Positions 45,759 through 54,897 are shown, numbered from the stretch's first letter. The stretch: DNA of 64,000 bases from Azospirillum baldaniorum (GCF_003119195.2 NZ_CP022254.1:38501-102500); one strand, 5' to 3'. The notes: generated from the sequence alone by a model not told the origin. Numbers and translations: made by a program.

Positions 45759-46519
45759 GGGCCGGCGCACTTCCGTTCCCTCTCCCGCCCCGGGAGAGGG
45801 TGGCGCCAATGGCGCCGGGTGAGGGTCGTGCGAGAATGGTGGCGCGGATCCTTGGCCGCACCCTCACCCTCCCGCCGCGACGCGGCGGGCCCCTCCCTCT
45901 CCCGGGGCGGGAGAGGGGTTGGCGGGCGGGGCGCCTTTTCGCCGGTGTTCTGGGATTGATGGGCGCCCTGCTCGCCGGGCCGGTGGCGGCGGAACTGGCC
46001 CCGGCGTCCGACGGCGGACCGGCGCTGTTCCAATGCAGCCGCTACCTCCGCAACGGGGAGGCGCTCTACGGCATCCCTCCGGGCATCCTGCACGCCATGA
46101 GCGTCGTGGAGTCCGGGCGGGCCGGGATGCCCTGGCCCTGGGCGCTGAACGTCTCGGGGCGCCCGCACTATCCGGCGACGCGGCGCGAGGCGCTGCGGCT
46201 GATGCAGGACGGCGAGGGCGGCCTGCGCGGCGACGTGGCGGTCGGCTGCATGCAGATCCACACGCGCTGGCACGCCGGTTCCTTCGCGGGGGGCGACGAC
46301 ATGCTCGACCCCGCGGTCAACGTCGCCTACGCCGCCCGCTTCCTGCGGGAGCTGTACGACCGCCACGGCTCCTGGACGGAGGCGGTGCGCCGCTACCACG
46401 CCAGCGACCCGACGGCGCAGGACACCTACCTCTGCCTCGTGCTCGACCGGCGGGTGCGGCTCGGCTACCAGCGCGAGACGGCGGAGATGCGCCGGCTGTG
46501 CGGCGGCCCGGAATCGTGA
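45755..46519 (+). CDS. Lytic transglycosylase (SLT-type) with REP-encoded N-terminus
   Basis: 254 aa from the ATG at 45755, which overlaps the previous stop. The C-terminal 170 residues are a transglycosylase domain: ILHAMSVVESGR with the likely catalytic Glu, GCMQIHTRWHAGSF, then NVAYAARFLRELYDRHGSWT. A signal-peptide-like stretch (AGRLFAGVLGLMGALLAG, cleavage near PVAAE) precedes it. The first 54 residues or so are the translation of a REP palindrome. An ATG at 45959 would remove most of the signal peptide. T6SS clusters often carry such enzymes to open peptidoglycan for the envelope complex. Confidence 0.8.
   Translation: MRAGALPFPLPPRERVAPMAPGEGRARMVARILGRTLTLPPRRGGPLPLPGRERGWRAGRLFAGVLGLMGALLAGPVAAELAPASDGGPALFQCSRYLRNGEALYGIPPGILHAMSVVESGRAGMPWPWALNVSGRPHYPATRREALRLMQDGEGGLRGDVAVGCMQIHTRWHAGSFAGGDDMLDPAVNVAYAARFLRELYDRHGSWTEAVRRYHASDPTAQDTYLCLVLDRRVRLGYQRETAEMRRLCGGPES
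45778..45918. repeat. REP-type palindrome, type B, inside a predicted coding region
   Basis: Outer arms ccctctcccgccccggg and cccggggcgggagaggg, with inner pairs ggcgcc...ggcgcc, gggtgagggt...accctcaccct and ccgccgcg...cgcggcgg. It begins 20 nt after the SpoIIE-like stop and ends just where the transglycosylase signal peptide begins. Confidence 0.8.
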
Positions 46520-46529
46520 GCGCGGTGCC

Positions 46530-47045
46530 ATGAAGAAACTCCTGATCGGCGTGCTGGCGCTGTTGCTGCTCCTGGTGGCCTTTGTGGGCGGCTATTTCCT
46601 GGCCGGGGGGGCGTTGCCGGGCGCGGCGGAGGATCCGGCTCCCTCCGGGGCGAACGCCGCGCCGGCCACGCCCGCCGCAGGGCCACAGGACGCGGCGAAG
46701 GCGGAGCCGGAGAAGGTCGCCCCGGCCGCCGTCCCGGTCCGTCCGGTTGCTACCGTGAAGGCGACGACGGCGCGCTTCTCCATCGAACTCGGCGTCTTCC
46801 GCTCCGCCGGGAACGCCCAGGATTTCGCAGCGGCGCTGGCCGGGCGGGGCCTTCCGGTGGAGATCGTCGAGACCATGGACGCCGCCGGGGGGCAGTGGCA
46901 CCGGGTGCGCGCCGGCGCCTTCGCCGACCGCTGGCAGGCCGAGGCGCGCCGCCCGTCCTTCGAGCGGACCGCCGGGATCGGCGGGGTGGTGGTCGAGGAG
47001 CCGCTTGCCGCCACCCAGCCCGCGAAGGCCGGCGGCGGCGAATGA
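46530..47045 (+). CDS. SPOR-domain protein 1
   Basis: 171 aa. One N-terminal membrane helix (LLIGVLALLLLLVAFVGGYF), an Ala/Pro-rich linker (about 25-80) and a C-terminal SPOR domain (about 82-155: FSIELGVFRSAGNAQDFAAA, then WHRVRAGAFADRWQAEA). SPOR domains bind denuded peptidoglycan, as left by amidases at division sites. It starts 10 nt after the transglycosylase stop. Confidence 0.8.
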   Translation: MKKLLIGVLALLLLLVAFVGGYFLAGGALPGAAEDPAPSGANAAPATPAAGPQDAAKAEPEKVAPAAVPVRPVATVKATTARFSIELGVFRSAGNAQDFAAALAGRGLPVEIVETMDAAGGQWHRVRAGAFADRWQAEARRPSFERTAGIGGVVVEEPLAATQPAKAGGGE

Positions 47046-47050
47046 TCCAG

Positions 47051-47060
47051 TTCGGACCAA
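47051..47060. promoter_or_regulatory. Repeated TTCGGACCAA motif (copy 2)
   Basis: TTCGGACCAA occurs here in the 216-nt gap before the second SPOR gene, and identically at 27462-27471 before the PAAR-like gene. Gaps elsewhere in the T6SS island hold the shorter GACCAA. Its function is unknown. Confidence 0.35.
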
Positions 47061-47261
47061 GGGGGTAACCCGCCGGATTTGCGGGCTTCTCCGCACGGCG
47101 GAGCGGGCTTCAGGGCCATCGCCGCGAAACCCCCGCGGGACTACGCCAGAACGAACCAGACAGCGCGCGGATTTGGGGCGCCGGGATGCTTCTATCAGGC
47201 TGGGCCGCTGTCCTGCGGGGCGGGTGGTCCATCCGACGTTTCTTCCCCAGGAATTCCCGCG

Positions 47262-48026
47262 ATGACCACGATCACGCTCGGACGATGGCAGGTGGCGGCT
47301 CTGGCCGCTGGCGTCGCCGTGCTGACCGTCGTGGCCCTGCTGCTCGGCGCGGTGATGGCGGCGCTGATCCTGACCGGAGGTGGAGACACGCCGATGGCGT
47401 CGGCCTCCGCTCCCGCCACCACGTCCGCTGCCACGACCGCCGGAGCGCCCGCGGCCGGCGGCGGGCTGGGCGCGATGGCGCGCAGCGGCGTCGCCGACAG
47501 CTTCGAGGCCCGCCAGGGCGTGATCGAGACGGCGGACATCTTCAGCGACCAGGCGCGCGGACGGGCGATCTCCGCCACCGAGCCGGTGACCCGCGGCGCC
47601 GCGGACGCGGCCCGCCGCCTCCTGCCCGGCTGGATGGCCGGCACCGCCGCCCACGTCATCGAAAAGACCGGCTACCGCGTCACCGAGTTCGCCGGCAACA
47701 GCGTGGAAGGCATCGTCGAGGACACGCTGAACGACCGGCTGGACGCGATGAAGGACGGCGGGGCGGCGCCGGTCCGTCACTACGCCATCGAACTCGGGCG
47801 CTTCGCCACCCCGGCCAACGCGGAGTCCTTCGCCGCCGCCGCCGCCCAGCGCGGCGTGCGCGGCACGGTCGATTTCGCGCCGCTGCCCGGCGGCAACGCC
47901 CCCTACGCCGTGCGCACCGGACGCTACGCCGCGGCCGACGAGGCCGCCCGCGCGCTGGACGCGCTGACGCGGGCGAACGGGGTGTCCGGAACCGTCGTCA
48001 CCCTTGCCGAAGCGGGAGAGCGCTGA
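47262..48026 (+). CDS. SPOR-domain protein 2
   Basis: 254 aa from the ATG at 47262. N-terminal membrane helix (LAAGVAVLTVVALLLGAVMA), a linker, a central helical region of about 90 residues (EARQGVIETADIFSDQARGR onward) and a C-terminal SPOR domain (about 172-250: HYAIELGRFATPANAESFAA; YAVRTGRYAAADEAARAL). It is preceded by a 216-nt gap and followed closely by tssJ. Confidence 0.78.
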   Translation: MTTITLGRWQVAALAAGVAVLTVVALLLGAVMAALILTGGGDTPMASASAPATTSAATTAGAPAAGGGLGAMARSGVADSFEARQGVIETADIFSDQARGRAISATEPVTRGAADAARRLLPGWMAGTAAHVIEKTGYRVTEFAGNSVEGIVEDTLNDRLDAMKDGGAAPVRHYAIELGRFATPANAESFAAAAAQRGVRGTVDFAPLPGGNAPYAVRTGRYAAADEAARALDALTRANGVSGTVVTLAEAGER

Positions 48027-48031
48027 ACGCC

Positions 48032-48481
48032 ATGACTCCGGTGAACGGAAAAGGATTTGGTTTGGCCGGCGCCCTGGCGCTGGCGCTGCTCGCCGCCGGA
48101 TGCGCGGACAAGCCACGCGCCGCGCTGGACAGCGTGTCCTTCACGGTCGCCCCCGCCGCCAACGACACCACGCCGGTCGCCATCGACCTCGTGTCCGTGC
48201 GCGACAAGGCGCTGGTGGACAAGCTGGGGGCGCTGACCGCCGCGGAGTGGTTCGCCCAGCGCGAGCAGTCGATGCGCGACCATCCGACCACGCTCGGCGT
48301 GACGAGCTGGGAGCTGGTCCCCGGCCAGACGCTGAAGACGGACCTGCCGCCGGGCGAGCCGGCCTGGGCGATCCTCGTCTTCGCCAACTATGCCACGCCG
48401 GGACCGCACCGCCTGCGCGTGCCGGACACACGAACGCTGACCCTCACCGCCGGGGACAAGGATGTCGAACTGGTTCCGTGA
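48032..48481 (+). CDS. tssJ: T6SS outer-membrane lipoprotein TssJ
   Basis: 149 aa with a lipoprotein signal (GLAGALALALLAAGC) and a mature beta-sandwich domain. It includes AANDTTPVAIDLVSVRDKAL and ends in ANYATPGPHRLRVPDTRTLT, as in TssJ/SciN proteins. It anchors the TssM-TssL membrane complex to the outer membrane. Confidence 0.85.
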   Translation: MTPVNGKGFGLAGALALALLAAGCADKPRAALDSVSFTVAPAANDTTPVAIDLVSVRDKALVDKLGALTAAEWFAQREQSMRDHPTTLGVTSWELVPGQTLKTDLPPGEPAWAILVFANYATPGPHRLRVPDTRTLTLTAGDKDVELVP

Positions 48482-48508
48482 TGTTCTTTCCCATTCCGTG
48501 AGGGCCAA

Positions 48509-49852
48509 ATGACCGAGGCGCGCGACATTCCCGACGCCATCGACTGGCACGACGGGATGCTGCTGGCCCCGCAGCATTTCCAGCAGCAGGCGCTGCGGCA
48601 CGAGCGGCAGCTGACCTACCATGTCCGGCAGGCGCGGCCCTTCCATTGGGGCGTCGTCCATCTTCAGGTCGACCGCGTGCAACTCGTCTCCGGGCTGGTC
48701 CAGGTGCGCGAGCTGGAGGCGATCCTGCCCGACGGCCTCGTCGTGGACTACCGCGCCGGGATCGACGAGCCGCTGGAGGTGGACATCTCCGCCTACGCCG
48801 ACCCGGTGGGGCAGACGCAGATCACCATCCACCTGATCGTTCCCGCCGCCCGCGGCGACCGTGCGCCGGGGCCGGGGGAGACGCCGCGCTACGTCTCGGT
48901 CGAGGGCGCGCCGGTCGCCGACCAGCATGGCGGGGAGGAGCTGTCGATCGCCCGGCTGCGCCCGCGGCTGGCGCTGTTCGCCACCACCGGCCCGACGCAG
49001 AAGCCGCCGCAGAAGTTCGCCTCCATGCCGATCGCGCAGGCGACCTTCCGCAACGACGCCTTCGTGCTGACCGACTTCGTGCCGCCGGCGCTGACCGTTG
49101 CCGCCAACGCGCCGCTCGGCCGGCTGGGGGCGGAGGTGGTGCGGCGCGTGCGCGAGAAGGCGCTGTTCCTGGCCGAGCGTTCCGGCGTGGGCAACGGCAA
49201 CCCGGCGACCGAGCTGGCCGAGGCGGCGCGGGCGGAGATCCGCAGCCTCGTCACCGGCCTGCCCCCGCTGGAGGCGCAGCTCGGCGTCGGCGTCTGCCAC
49301 CCGTTCGATGTCTACATGTCGCTGTGCACGCTGGCCGGGCACCTGTCGGCCTTTGCCAGCGGTGCCGTGCCGGCCAAGCTGTCGCGCTACGACCACGACG
49401 ACCCGATGGCGAGCTTCGGTGAGGTGCGCGATTTCATCCTGCGCATGATCGACCGGGTGAAGGAGGGCGTCGCCCGCATCCCCTTCACCTTCGAGGACGG
49501 CATGTTCGGGCTGCCGATGGACGAGGCCTGGCTGAAGGGCCGGCTGGTCGTCGGCGTGCGCGGCCCGGCGTCGGCCCCGGTCAGCGAGGTCGCCGCCTGG
49601 ATGGAGAACTGCATCGTCGCCTCCCGCTCGCGGCTGGAGACGCTGTCCGGCCTGCGCGTGAAGGGGGCCGAGCGCGTCGCGCTGGACGACAGCGGCGAGG
49701 GCGGTGTGGCCGCCCCGCGCGGCGTGGTGCCGTTCGAGATCAAGGTCGATCCCCGCTACATCGTCCCCGGCGAGCGGCTGGAGATCTGGAACCCGGACTC
49801 GCTGGGCAGCCGCTTCCGCCCCGTCGAGATCACCCTCTTCGTCAGCGCCTGA
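48509..49852 (+). CDS. tssK: T6SS baseplate-membrane connector TssK
   Basis: A 447-aa protein with the family start AIDWHDGMLLAPQHFQQQAL, RPFHWGV, and a late PRYIVPGERLEIWNPDSLGS with the C-terminal strand FRPVEITLFVSA. TssK trimers link TssFG wedges to TssL and TssM. Confidence 0.95.
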   Translation: MTEARDIPDAIDWHDGMLLAPQHFQQQALRHERQLTYHVRQARPFHWGVVHLQVDRVQLVSGLVQVRELEAILPDGLVVDYRAGIDEPLEVDISAYADPVGQTQITIHLIVPAARGDRAPGPGETPRYVSVEGAPVADQHGGEELSIARLRPRLALFATTGPTQKPPQKFASMPIAQATFRNDAFVLTDFVPPALTVAANAPLGRLGAEVVRRVREKALFLAERSGVGNGNPATELAEAARAEIRSLVTGLPPLEAQLGVGVCHPFDVYMSLCTLAGHLSAFASGAVPAKLSRYDHDDPMASFGEVRDFILRMIDRVKEGVARIPFTFEDGMFGLPMDEAWLKGRLVVGVRGPASAPVSEVAAWMENCIVASRSRLETLSGLRVKGAERVALDDSGEGGVAAPRGVVPFEIKVDPRYIVPGERLEIWNPDSLGSRFRPVEITLFVSA

Positions 49853-49860
49853 GGCTGGGA

Positions 49861-50745
49861 ATGACCGCCATGCTGCACCGCCGGGATCTGGTCGATCACT
49901 TCCTCGCCTTCGCGCGGGAACTCCAGAAGCACCGCGCCGCGGTCGGGGCGGGCCGTCCCGCCGCCGCTGCGGCGAAGCCAGAGGGCGCCGCGGGGGAGAC
50001 GGCGGACAGCCTGCCGGCCTTTCTGACCGAGGACGCCCTGGCGATCCCGGCGCCCCGCGGTGGCATCGCGGCGGTGCCGGCCCTGGCGCTGGAGCCCGAC
50101 GCCGAGATCATCATCCGCCGCCTTCAGGACTTCCTGGAGGCGCAGGCGGTCCAAGTCGGGCGCACCGGCACCGACCTGATGATCAGCCAGCACCGCGAGG
50201 CCCAATACGCCATGGCGGCGCTGGCCGACGACCTGTTCATCCACGACGTGGAGTGGAACGGGCGGGAGCTGTGGCGCAGCGTTCTGCTGGAGCAGGCGGT
50301 GTTCCGCACCCGGCTGGCCGGCGAGCGGGTGTTCGACCGCATGGAGGCGCTGCTCGCCAGCAACGACCGTCGGCTGGTCCAGCTGGCGGCGGTGTATCTC
50401 TTCGTGCTCGGCATGGGCTTCAAGGGGCGCTGCCGGGTGCCGGGCGGCGAATCCACCCTGCGCGACTACAGCGCCCGCCTGTTCGAGTTCATCGCCGGCC
50501 GCGAGTCCGAGCTGGGCGCCGGTGTGCTGCCCGGCGGGCGCACGCTGATCCCCGCTGCCTACGCCTACACGCTGACCGACGGCAAGGCGCGCACGCTGGC
50601 GCGCGGGCCGCGCTGGCCGCTGGTGCTGGGGGCCATAGCCGGGCTGTGGCTGGTGCTGGGTCAGGCGCTCTGGTGGATGTCCACGGCGCAGCTTTCCAAC
50701 GCGGCGGACGCGGTGCTTCAGGCATCGGTCCGCGTGACCCGCTGA
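49861..50745 (+). CDS. tssL: T6SS inner-membrane protein TssL (DotU)
   Basis: A 294-aa tail-anchored protein. The cytoplasmic domain holds DDLFIHDVEWNGRELWRSVL, FDRMEALLASNDRRLVQLAA and YLFVLGMGFKGRCR. A single membrane helix lies near the C-terminus (PLVLGAIAGLWLVLGQALWW). No OmpA-type peptidoglycan-binding extension is present, so wall anchoring may rest on the neighbouring SPOR proteins (inference). Confidence 0.93.
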   Translation: MTAMLHRRDLVDHFLAFARELQKHRAAVGAGRPAAAAAKPEGAAGETADSLPAFLTEDALAIPAPRGGIAAVPALALEPDAEIIIRRLQDFLEAQAVQVGRTGTDLMISQHREAQYAMAALADDLFIHDVEWNGRELWRSVLLEQAVFRTRLAGERVFDRMEALLASNDRRLVQLAAVYLFVLGMGFKGRCRVPGGESTLRDYSARLFEFIAGRESELGAGVLPGGRTLIPAAYAYTLTDGKARTLARGPRWPLVLGAIAGLWLVLGQALWWMSTAQLSNAADAVLQASVRVTR

Positions 50746-50760
50746 CGGGAGAGGACGGTT

Positions 50761-53700
50761 ATGGAACTCCTGGCAGCGGTCCTGTCCGGCATCGCCGGAA
50801 ACCAGATCTGGGTCTTCGCGGGGCTTCTCGTCCTCGTGTTGCTGATCATCGCGGTGATGGCGGCGATCCTGCTGCGCGCCCGCAGCGCCGCGCCGCCCGC
50901 CCCGGCGGAACCGGCGGCCCTGCCGCCGCCCGACGCGACGGCGGAGGAGGGCGGGGCGGTCCCCGCGCTGGCCGCCACCGCGCCGGACGTCACCATCCGC
51001 GACATCCGCCGCCTGTTCCGCGACGGTCTGGCCGCCTATCGCGAGACGCTGTCGCGCAACGTCTATCTGGTGCCCTGGTACCTGCGCACCGGCGTCGCCG
51101 CGTCGGATGACGCCGGCCTGCTGTCCTGCGCGGAGGAGGTGCGGCCGCCGGTGACCGCCGAGCGGCACGCGGGCTTCTCCTGGCGCTTCTACGACCGGGC
51201 GGTGGTCATCGACGTTGACGATCCCCGCGCCGCCTGGGCCGGCGTGCTCGACCTGCTGGGCCGCCGCCGCCCGATGCTGCCCGCCGACGGGCTGATCCTG
51301 ACCGTGCCGCTGGCCGAGCTGGACGACGTGCGCCGCGCCACCGCGCGCGGGACGGAGCTGTACGCCCGGCTGTGGGAGATCCAGCGCACGCTGGGCTTCG
51401 CCCTGCCGGTCTATGTGGTGGTGACCGGCTGCGAGGAGGCCCCCGGCTTCGCGGCGCTGGCCGAGGCCTTGCCCCCGTCCCTGACCGGTGGGATGCTCGG
51501 CTGGTCGAGTCCCTACGCTCTGGAGACGGCCTTCTCCCCCGACTTCGTGAGCGAAGCGCTGCAGTCGCTGGCGGACGGGCTGCTGGCGGTGGAGCTGGAG
51601 GTGTTCGGCGCCACGGCCACGCCGGACGGCGCCCCGCTGTTCGCCCTGACGGAGCGGCTGACCGGGACGGAGGCGGCCTTGCGCGCCCTGCTCGGCACCG
51701 CCTTCAAGCGCACCGCCTATCAGGAAACGCTCTACGTCCGCGGCCTCTACTTCACGGGCCGCCCCGATCCCGACGCGGCGGCGCTGTTCGGGCGCGACCT
51801 GCTGAACCGCAAGATCTTCCCCGAGGCCGGCCTGCCCAAGCCGACCCGCGCGCTGGCCGCCTCCCGCGCGTGGCGCCGCTATTCCTGGCCGGTGGGGACG
51901 GGGGCCGCCGCGCTGGCCGCGATTCTGCTGCTGTGGATGGGGGTGCAGCGCGCCTCCACCCTGTCGGACCGGCTGGTTCCGGTCCTGGCCGATATTCCGG
52001 GCGGGCTGCAGCAGCTCGCCGACCAGCGCCCGGCGGTCGAGGCCGGGGCGCCGATGACCGCCGCCTACGGCGATCCGGCCGCCCGCTTCGTGCAGGGCGT
52101 GACCATGCTGCCCACCGACTGGACCTTCAACCCTCTGCCGGCCTCCTGGATCAGCGGCGTTCCGGATTCGGTGTCGGGGGCGCTGGCCGTCGGCTACCGC
52201 CGGCTGGCCCTGTCCACCGTGCGCGACGTTGCCGAGGACCGGCTGCGCCGCCTGACCCGCGATGGCGGGGTGGGGCCGGCGGGGGTGGGCGCCTTCGAGC
52301 GGCTGCGCGCCTTCGCGGGCGAGATCGGCATCGCCGAGGGGCTGGCCCGCGCCTACAACAACGTGGACGCCCGCGACCCGACCCTGCCGCTGGACGAGGT
52401 GCTGGACTTCGCGCTGGGCTCCGGCGTGGCGCGCGGTTTTTCCGCGCGGCTGCACGGCTGGGAGATCGACCAGCCGCCGGGCGGCACCGCCATCCCGGCG
52501 CCGGGACCAGGGGCGCAACGCCCCATCGACCTGACCGCCCACCGGGCGGAGGTCAGCCGCCGTTTCCGGCAGTACGCCGACGCCTATCTGCGCGACCTCG
52601 CCATGGGCGGCCTCGCCGCCGCGCGGCTGTCGGTCGCCGCCAGCGAGCTGGAGCTGCTGGCTGGCGGGGCGCGCTCCGGCGCCGACGCGGCGGCGGCCTA
52701 CGCCGAGGTGCTGTCGAGCCTGGAGGACGCCGCCCGCGGCCTGGGGGCGGAGCGCGGCGCCTGGATCGGCGCCAACGGCCCCGTCCTGCCGCCGGAGTTC
52801 GAGGCGCTGCTGGGCCGGCTGGAGAAGTCCGACCTGCTCGGCCCCAACCTGCGCGCCGACATCCTGGATCTGGCGCAGCGCCGCTACGACGAGGCGGGGG
52901 TGAGCGCGCGCAGTCTGGACTCGGTGATCGGCCGCCTGCTGGAACAGGCCCCCAGCGGAGGCGCCCGCTTGGCTCCGGCGGCGGAGCAGCTTCGCCGCAC
53001 CCTGGCGGTGTGGATGGCCCGCCGCTTCATGAAGACGGACGACGCCGGCGCGCTGGCGATGCCCGCCGTGGGCGCCGGCTGGGACCGCGCCGCTCTGGAC
53101 AGCATCCCGCCGCTGGTCGAGGACTATCTGCTGTTCGACGCCAAGGACCTGCCGCAGGCGCCGGCCATGCTCCGCACCTCCATGCGGGCGGCGGCGCAGC
53201 ACCAGCTCCGCCAAGGGGTGGAGCGCATCCTCGCCCGCGCTTTGGCCGGCAGCCCGGCAGGCGGCGGGGTGGACCGGGCGGGTGGGCTGGCGCAGCTCCG
53301 CGCCTCGGCCCACGCGTTGCGCACCGCTTTCCCGGTGCTGGCCGAGACCATGCAGTCCTTCCGCCAGATCGGGCTGACCACCTCCGCCGACACCATCCGC
53401 GACACGGTGGCCCGGCAGGCCAACGCTGTGCTGGCCCAGGCCGACCGGCTGCTGGAGGGCGACCAGCTCTACCGGCCCGACGCCCACGCGCTGGACGTCT
53501 GGGTGGACGGGCCGCTGGTGCCGCACCTGCTGTTCGGGCAGACCACGCCGGCCGGGCTGGCGCTCTATCTCGGCAACGCCCGGCAGGAGGTGACGGTGCT
53601 CGCCCGCGACATCGCCGCCCCGGTGGTGGAAATCCTGGAGCGCCCGGTGATGGGCGCCGGGACCGGGTCTGGCGCCGCCTCCAAGTGGGCGCGCATCATC

Positions 53701-54897
53701 ACCGAGCTGGACAAGTACGACGGCGGGCGCCCGAACAGCTCCCTGGCGCAGCTGGAAAAGTTCGTGACGGTGGAAAGCGCCGCGGTGGACGCCGCCGGTT
53801 GCCAGAATCTCGGCGCCATCGACGGGGTGCCGGACGACTTCTTCCGCAGCCGTCTCGCCGAGCTGAAGCAGTGGATCGCCACGCGCTGCGTGCTGGCCGC
53901 CGACGCCCGCGTCTACGACGCCTACGTCGACATGGCCGCGTCCTTCAACGAGATGCTGGCCGGCCGCTTCCCCTTCGCCGCCGCCGCGGTGCCGGGCGAG
54001 GACGCCGACCCGGCGGCGGTGCGCGCCTTCTACGAGCGGTTCGACGCGCGGTCGGCCTTCGTGCTGGAGGGCTTGCGCCGCGGCGAACGCTTCGGCACCG
54101 CCGGGCGCGAGGCGCTGCGCTTCGTGGAGACGATGGAGCGGGCGCGTCCGCTGCTGATCGCCGCGGTGACCCCGGACCAGAGCGGCGGCTTGGCGCTCGA
54201 CCCCGCCTTCCGTGTCAACCGCGGCCGCGAGGCCGGGGGCAGCGACATCATCGAATGGAAGCTCGCCACGCCGAACGGCGCCCTGTCCAGCGTGCTGCCG
54301 CGGACGCCGTTGCGCTGGTACCCTGGCGACAAGCTGAGCCTGACGCTGCGCTGGGCCAAGGATGGCACGGTGCTGCCGGTGTCCGGCGTCGGTGCGGGGG
54401 TGACGGTGGACGGCCCCTCGCTGCGCTTCGACTATGACGGTCCCTGGGCGCTGTTCGCCCTGGCCGGCCGGCAGGCCGCGCCTCAACGCGACCGCCGCCC
54501 CGGCCCGGACACCGAGCCGCTGCTGCTGTTCGAGGCCACGGCCAGCGGCCCAGTCAAGGAAGCCGCCGCCGCTGCCCCGATGCCGATCGCTCCGGCGGTG
54601 CAGGCGGTGCCGCAACCCGCGGTGAAGCCCAACGTGCGGGTCTTCATGACTCTGGCGGTCAAGCGCACCGTCTTGGCCGACGGCAAGCCGCCGCGCGAGG
54701 AGAAGGTGGCCGTGCCGGCGCTGCCCGCGCAGGCGCCGCCGCTCGCCCCGGTCGGCTCCATGCGGCGGATGCCCGGCTTGGCCGGATGGCCGGCGCCCTC
54801 CGGGGCGGTGGCTCCGGCGGATCGCGCCTTCTTCGATCTGGGCAACGCCCCGTCCCAGCCCCCGATGCTCCGCCCCGCGGCCCAACGCTTCCCGTGA
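50761..54897 (+). CDS. tssM: T6SS membrane-complex protein TssM (IcmF) without a P-loop
   Basis: 1378 aa. Membrane helices near residues 17-40 and 378-398 flank a cytoplasmic domain, followed by a large periplasmic region and a beta-rich C-terminal domain (about 1110-1300). The NTPase position follows NVYLVPWYL, where many TssM proteins carry GxxGxGKT; here it reads RTGVAASDDAGLLS (about residue 109-122), and the DTAG-like switch is IDVDD. TssM spans the periplasm and contacts TssJ and TssL. A good ribosome site (GGGAGAGGA) precedes the ATG. Confidence 0.9.
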   Translation: MELLAAVLSGIAGNQIWVFAGLLVLVLLIIAVMAAILLRARSAAPPAPAEPAALPPPDATAEEGGAVPALAATAPDVTIRDIRRLFRDGLAAYRETLSRNVYLVPWYLRTGVAASDDAGLLSCAEEVRPPVTAERHAGFSWRFYDRAVVIDVDDPRAAWAGVLDLLGRRRPMLPADGLILTVPLAELDDVRRATARGTELYARLWEIQRTLGFALPVYVVVTGCEEAPGFAALAEALPPSLTGGMLGWSSPYALETAFSPDFVSEALQSLADGLLAVELEVFGATATPDGAPLFALTERLTGTEAALRALLGTAFKRTAYQETLYVRGLYFTGRPDPDAAALFGRDLLNRKIFPEAGLPKPTRALAASRAWRRYSWPVGTGAAALAAILLLWMGVQRASTLSDRLVPVLADIPGGLQQLADQRPAVEAGAPMTAAYGDPAARFVQGVTMLPTDWTFNPLPASWISGVPDSVSGALAVGYRRLALSTVRDVAEDRLRRLTRDGGVGPAGVGAFERLRAFAGEIGIAEGLARAYNNVDARDPTLPLDEVLDFALGSGVARGFSARLHGWEIDQPPGGTAIPAPGPGAQRPIDLTAHRAEVSRRFRQYADAYLRDLAMGGLAAARLSVAASELELLAGGARSGADAAAAYAEVLSSLEDAARGLGAERGAWIGANGPVLPPEFEALLGRLEKSDLLGPNLRADILDLAQRRYDEAGVSARSLDSVIGRLLEQAPSGGARLAPAAEQLRRTLAVWMARRFMKTDDAGALAMPAVGAGWDRAALDSIPPLVEDYLLFDAKDLPQAPAMLRTSMRAAAQHQLRQGVERILARALAGSPAGGGVDRAGGLAQLRASAHALRTAFPVLAETMQSFRQIGLTTSADTIRDTVARQANAVLAQADRLLEGDQLYRPDAHALDVWVDGPLVPHLLFGQTTPAGLALYLGNARQEVTVLARDIAAPVVEILERPVMGAGTGSGAASKWARIITELDKYDGGRPNSSLAQLEKFVTVESAAVDAAGCQNLGAIDGVPDDFFRSRLAELKQWIATRCVLAADARVYDAYVDMAASFNEMLAGRFPFAAAAVPGEDADPAAVRAFYERFDARSAFVLEGLRRGERFGTAGREALRFVETMERARPLLIAAVTPDQSGGLALDPAFRVNRGREAGGSDIIEWKLATPNGALSSVLPRTPLRWYPGDKLSLTLRWAKDGTVLPVSGVGAGVTVDGPSLRFDYDGPWALFALAGRQAAPQRDRRPGPDTEPLLLFEATASGPVKEAAAAAPMPIAPAVQAVPQPAVKPNVRVFMTLAVKRTVLADGKPPREEKVAVPALPAQAPPLAPVGSMRRMPGLAGWPAPSGAVAPADRAFFDLGNAPSQPPMLRPAAQRFP

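Noticed and set aside
49756..54885. A 1709-codon open frame on the minus strand
   Set aside because: It lies antisense to tssL, tssM and tssA, which have clear family features. Long antisense frames are expected in high-GC DNA with biased third positions.
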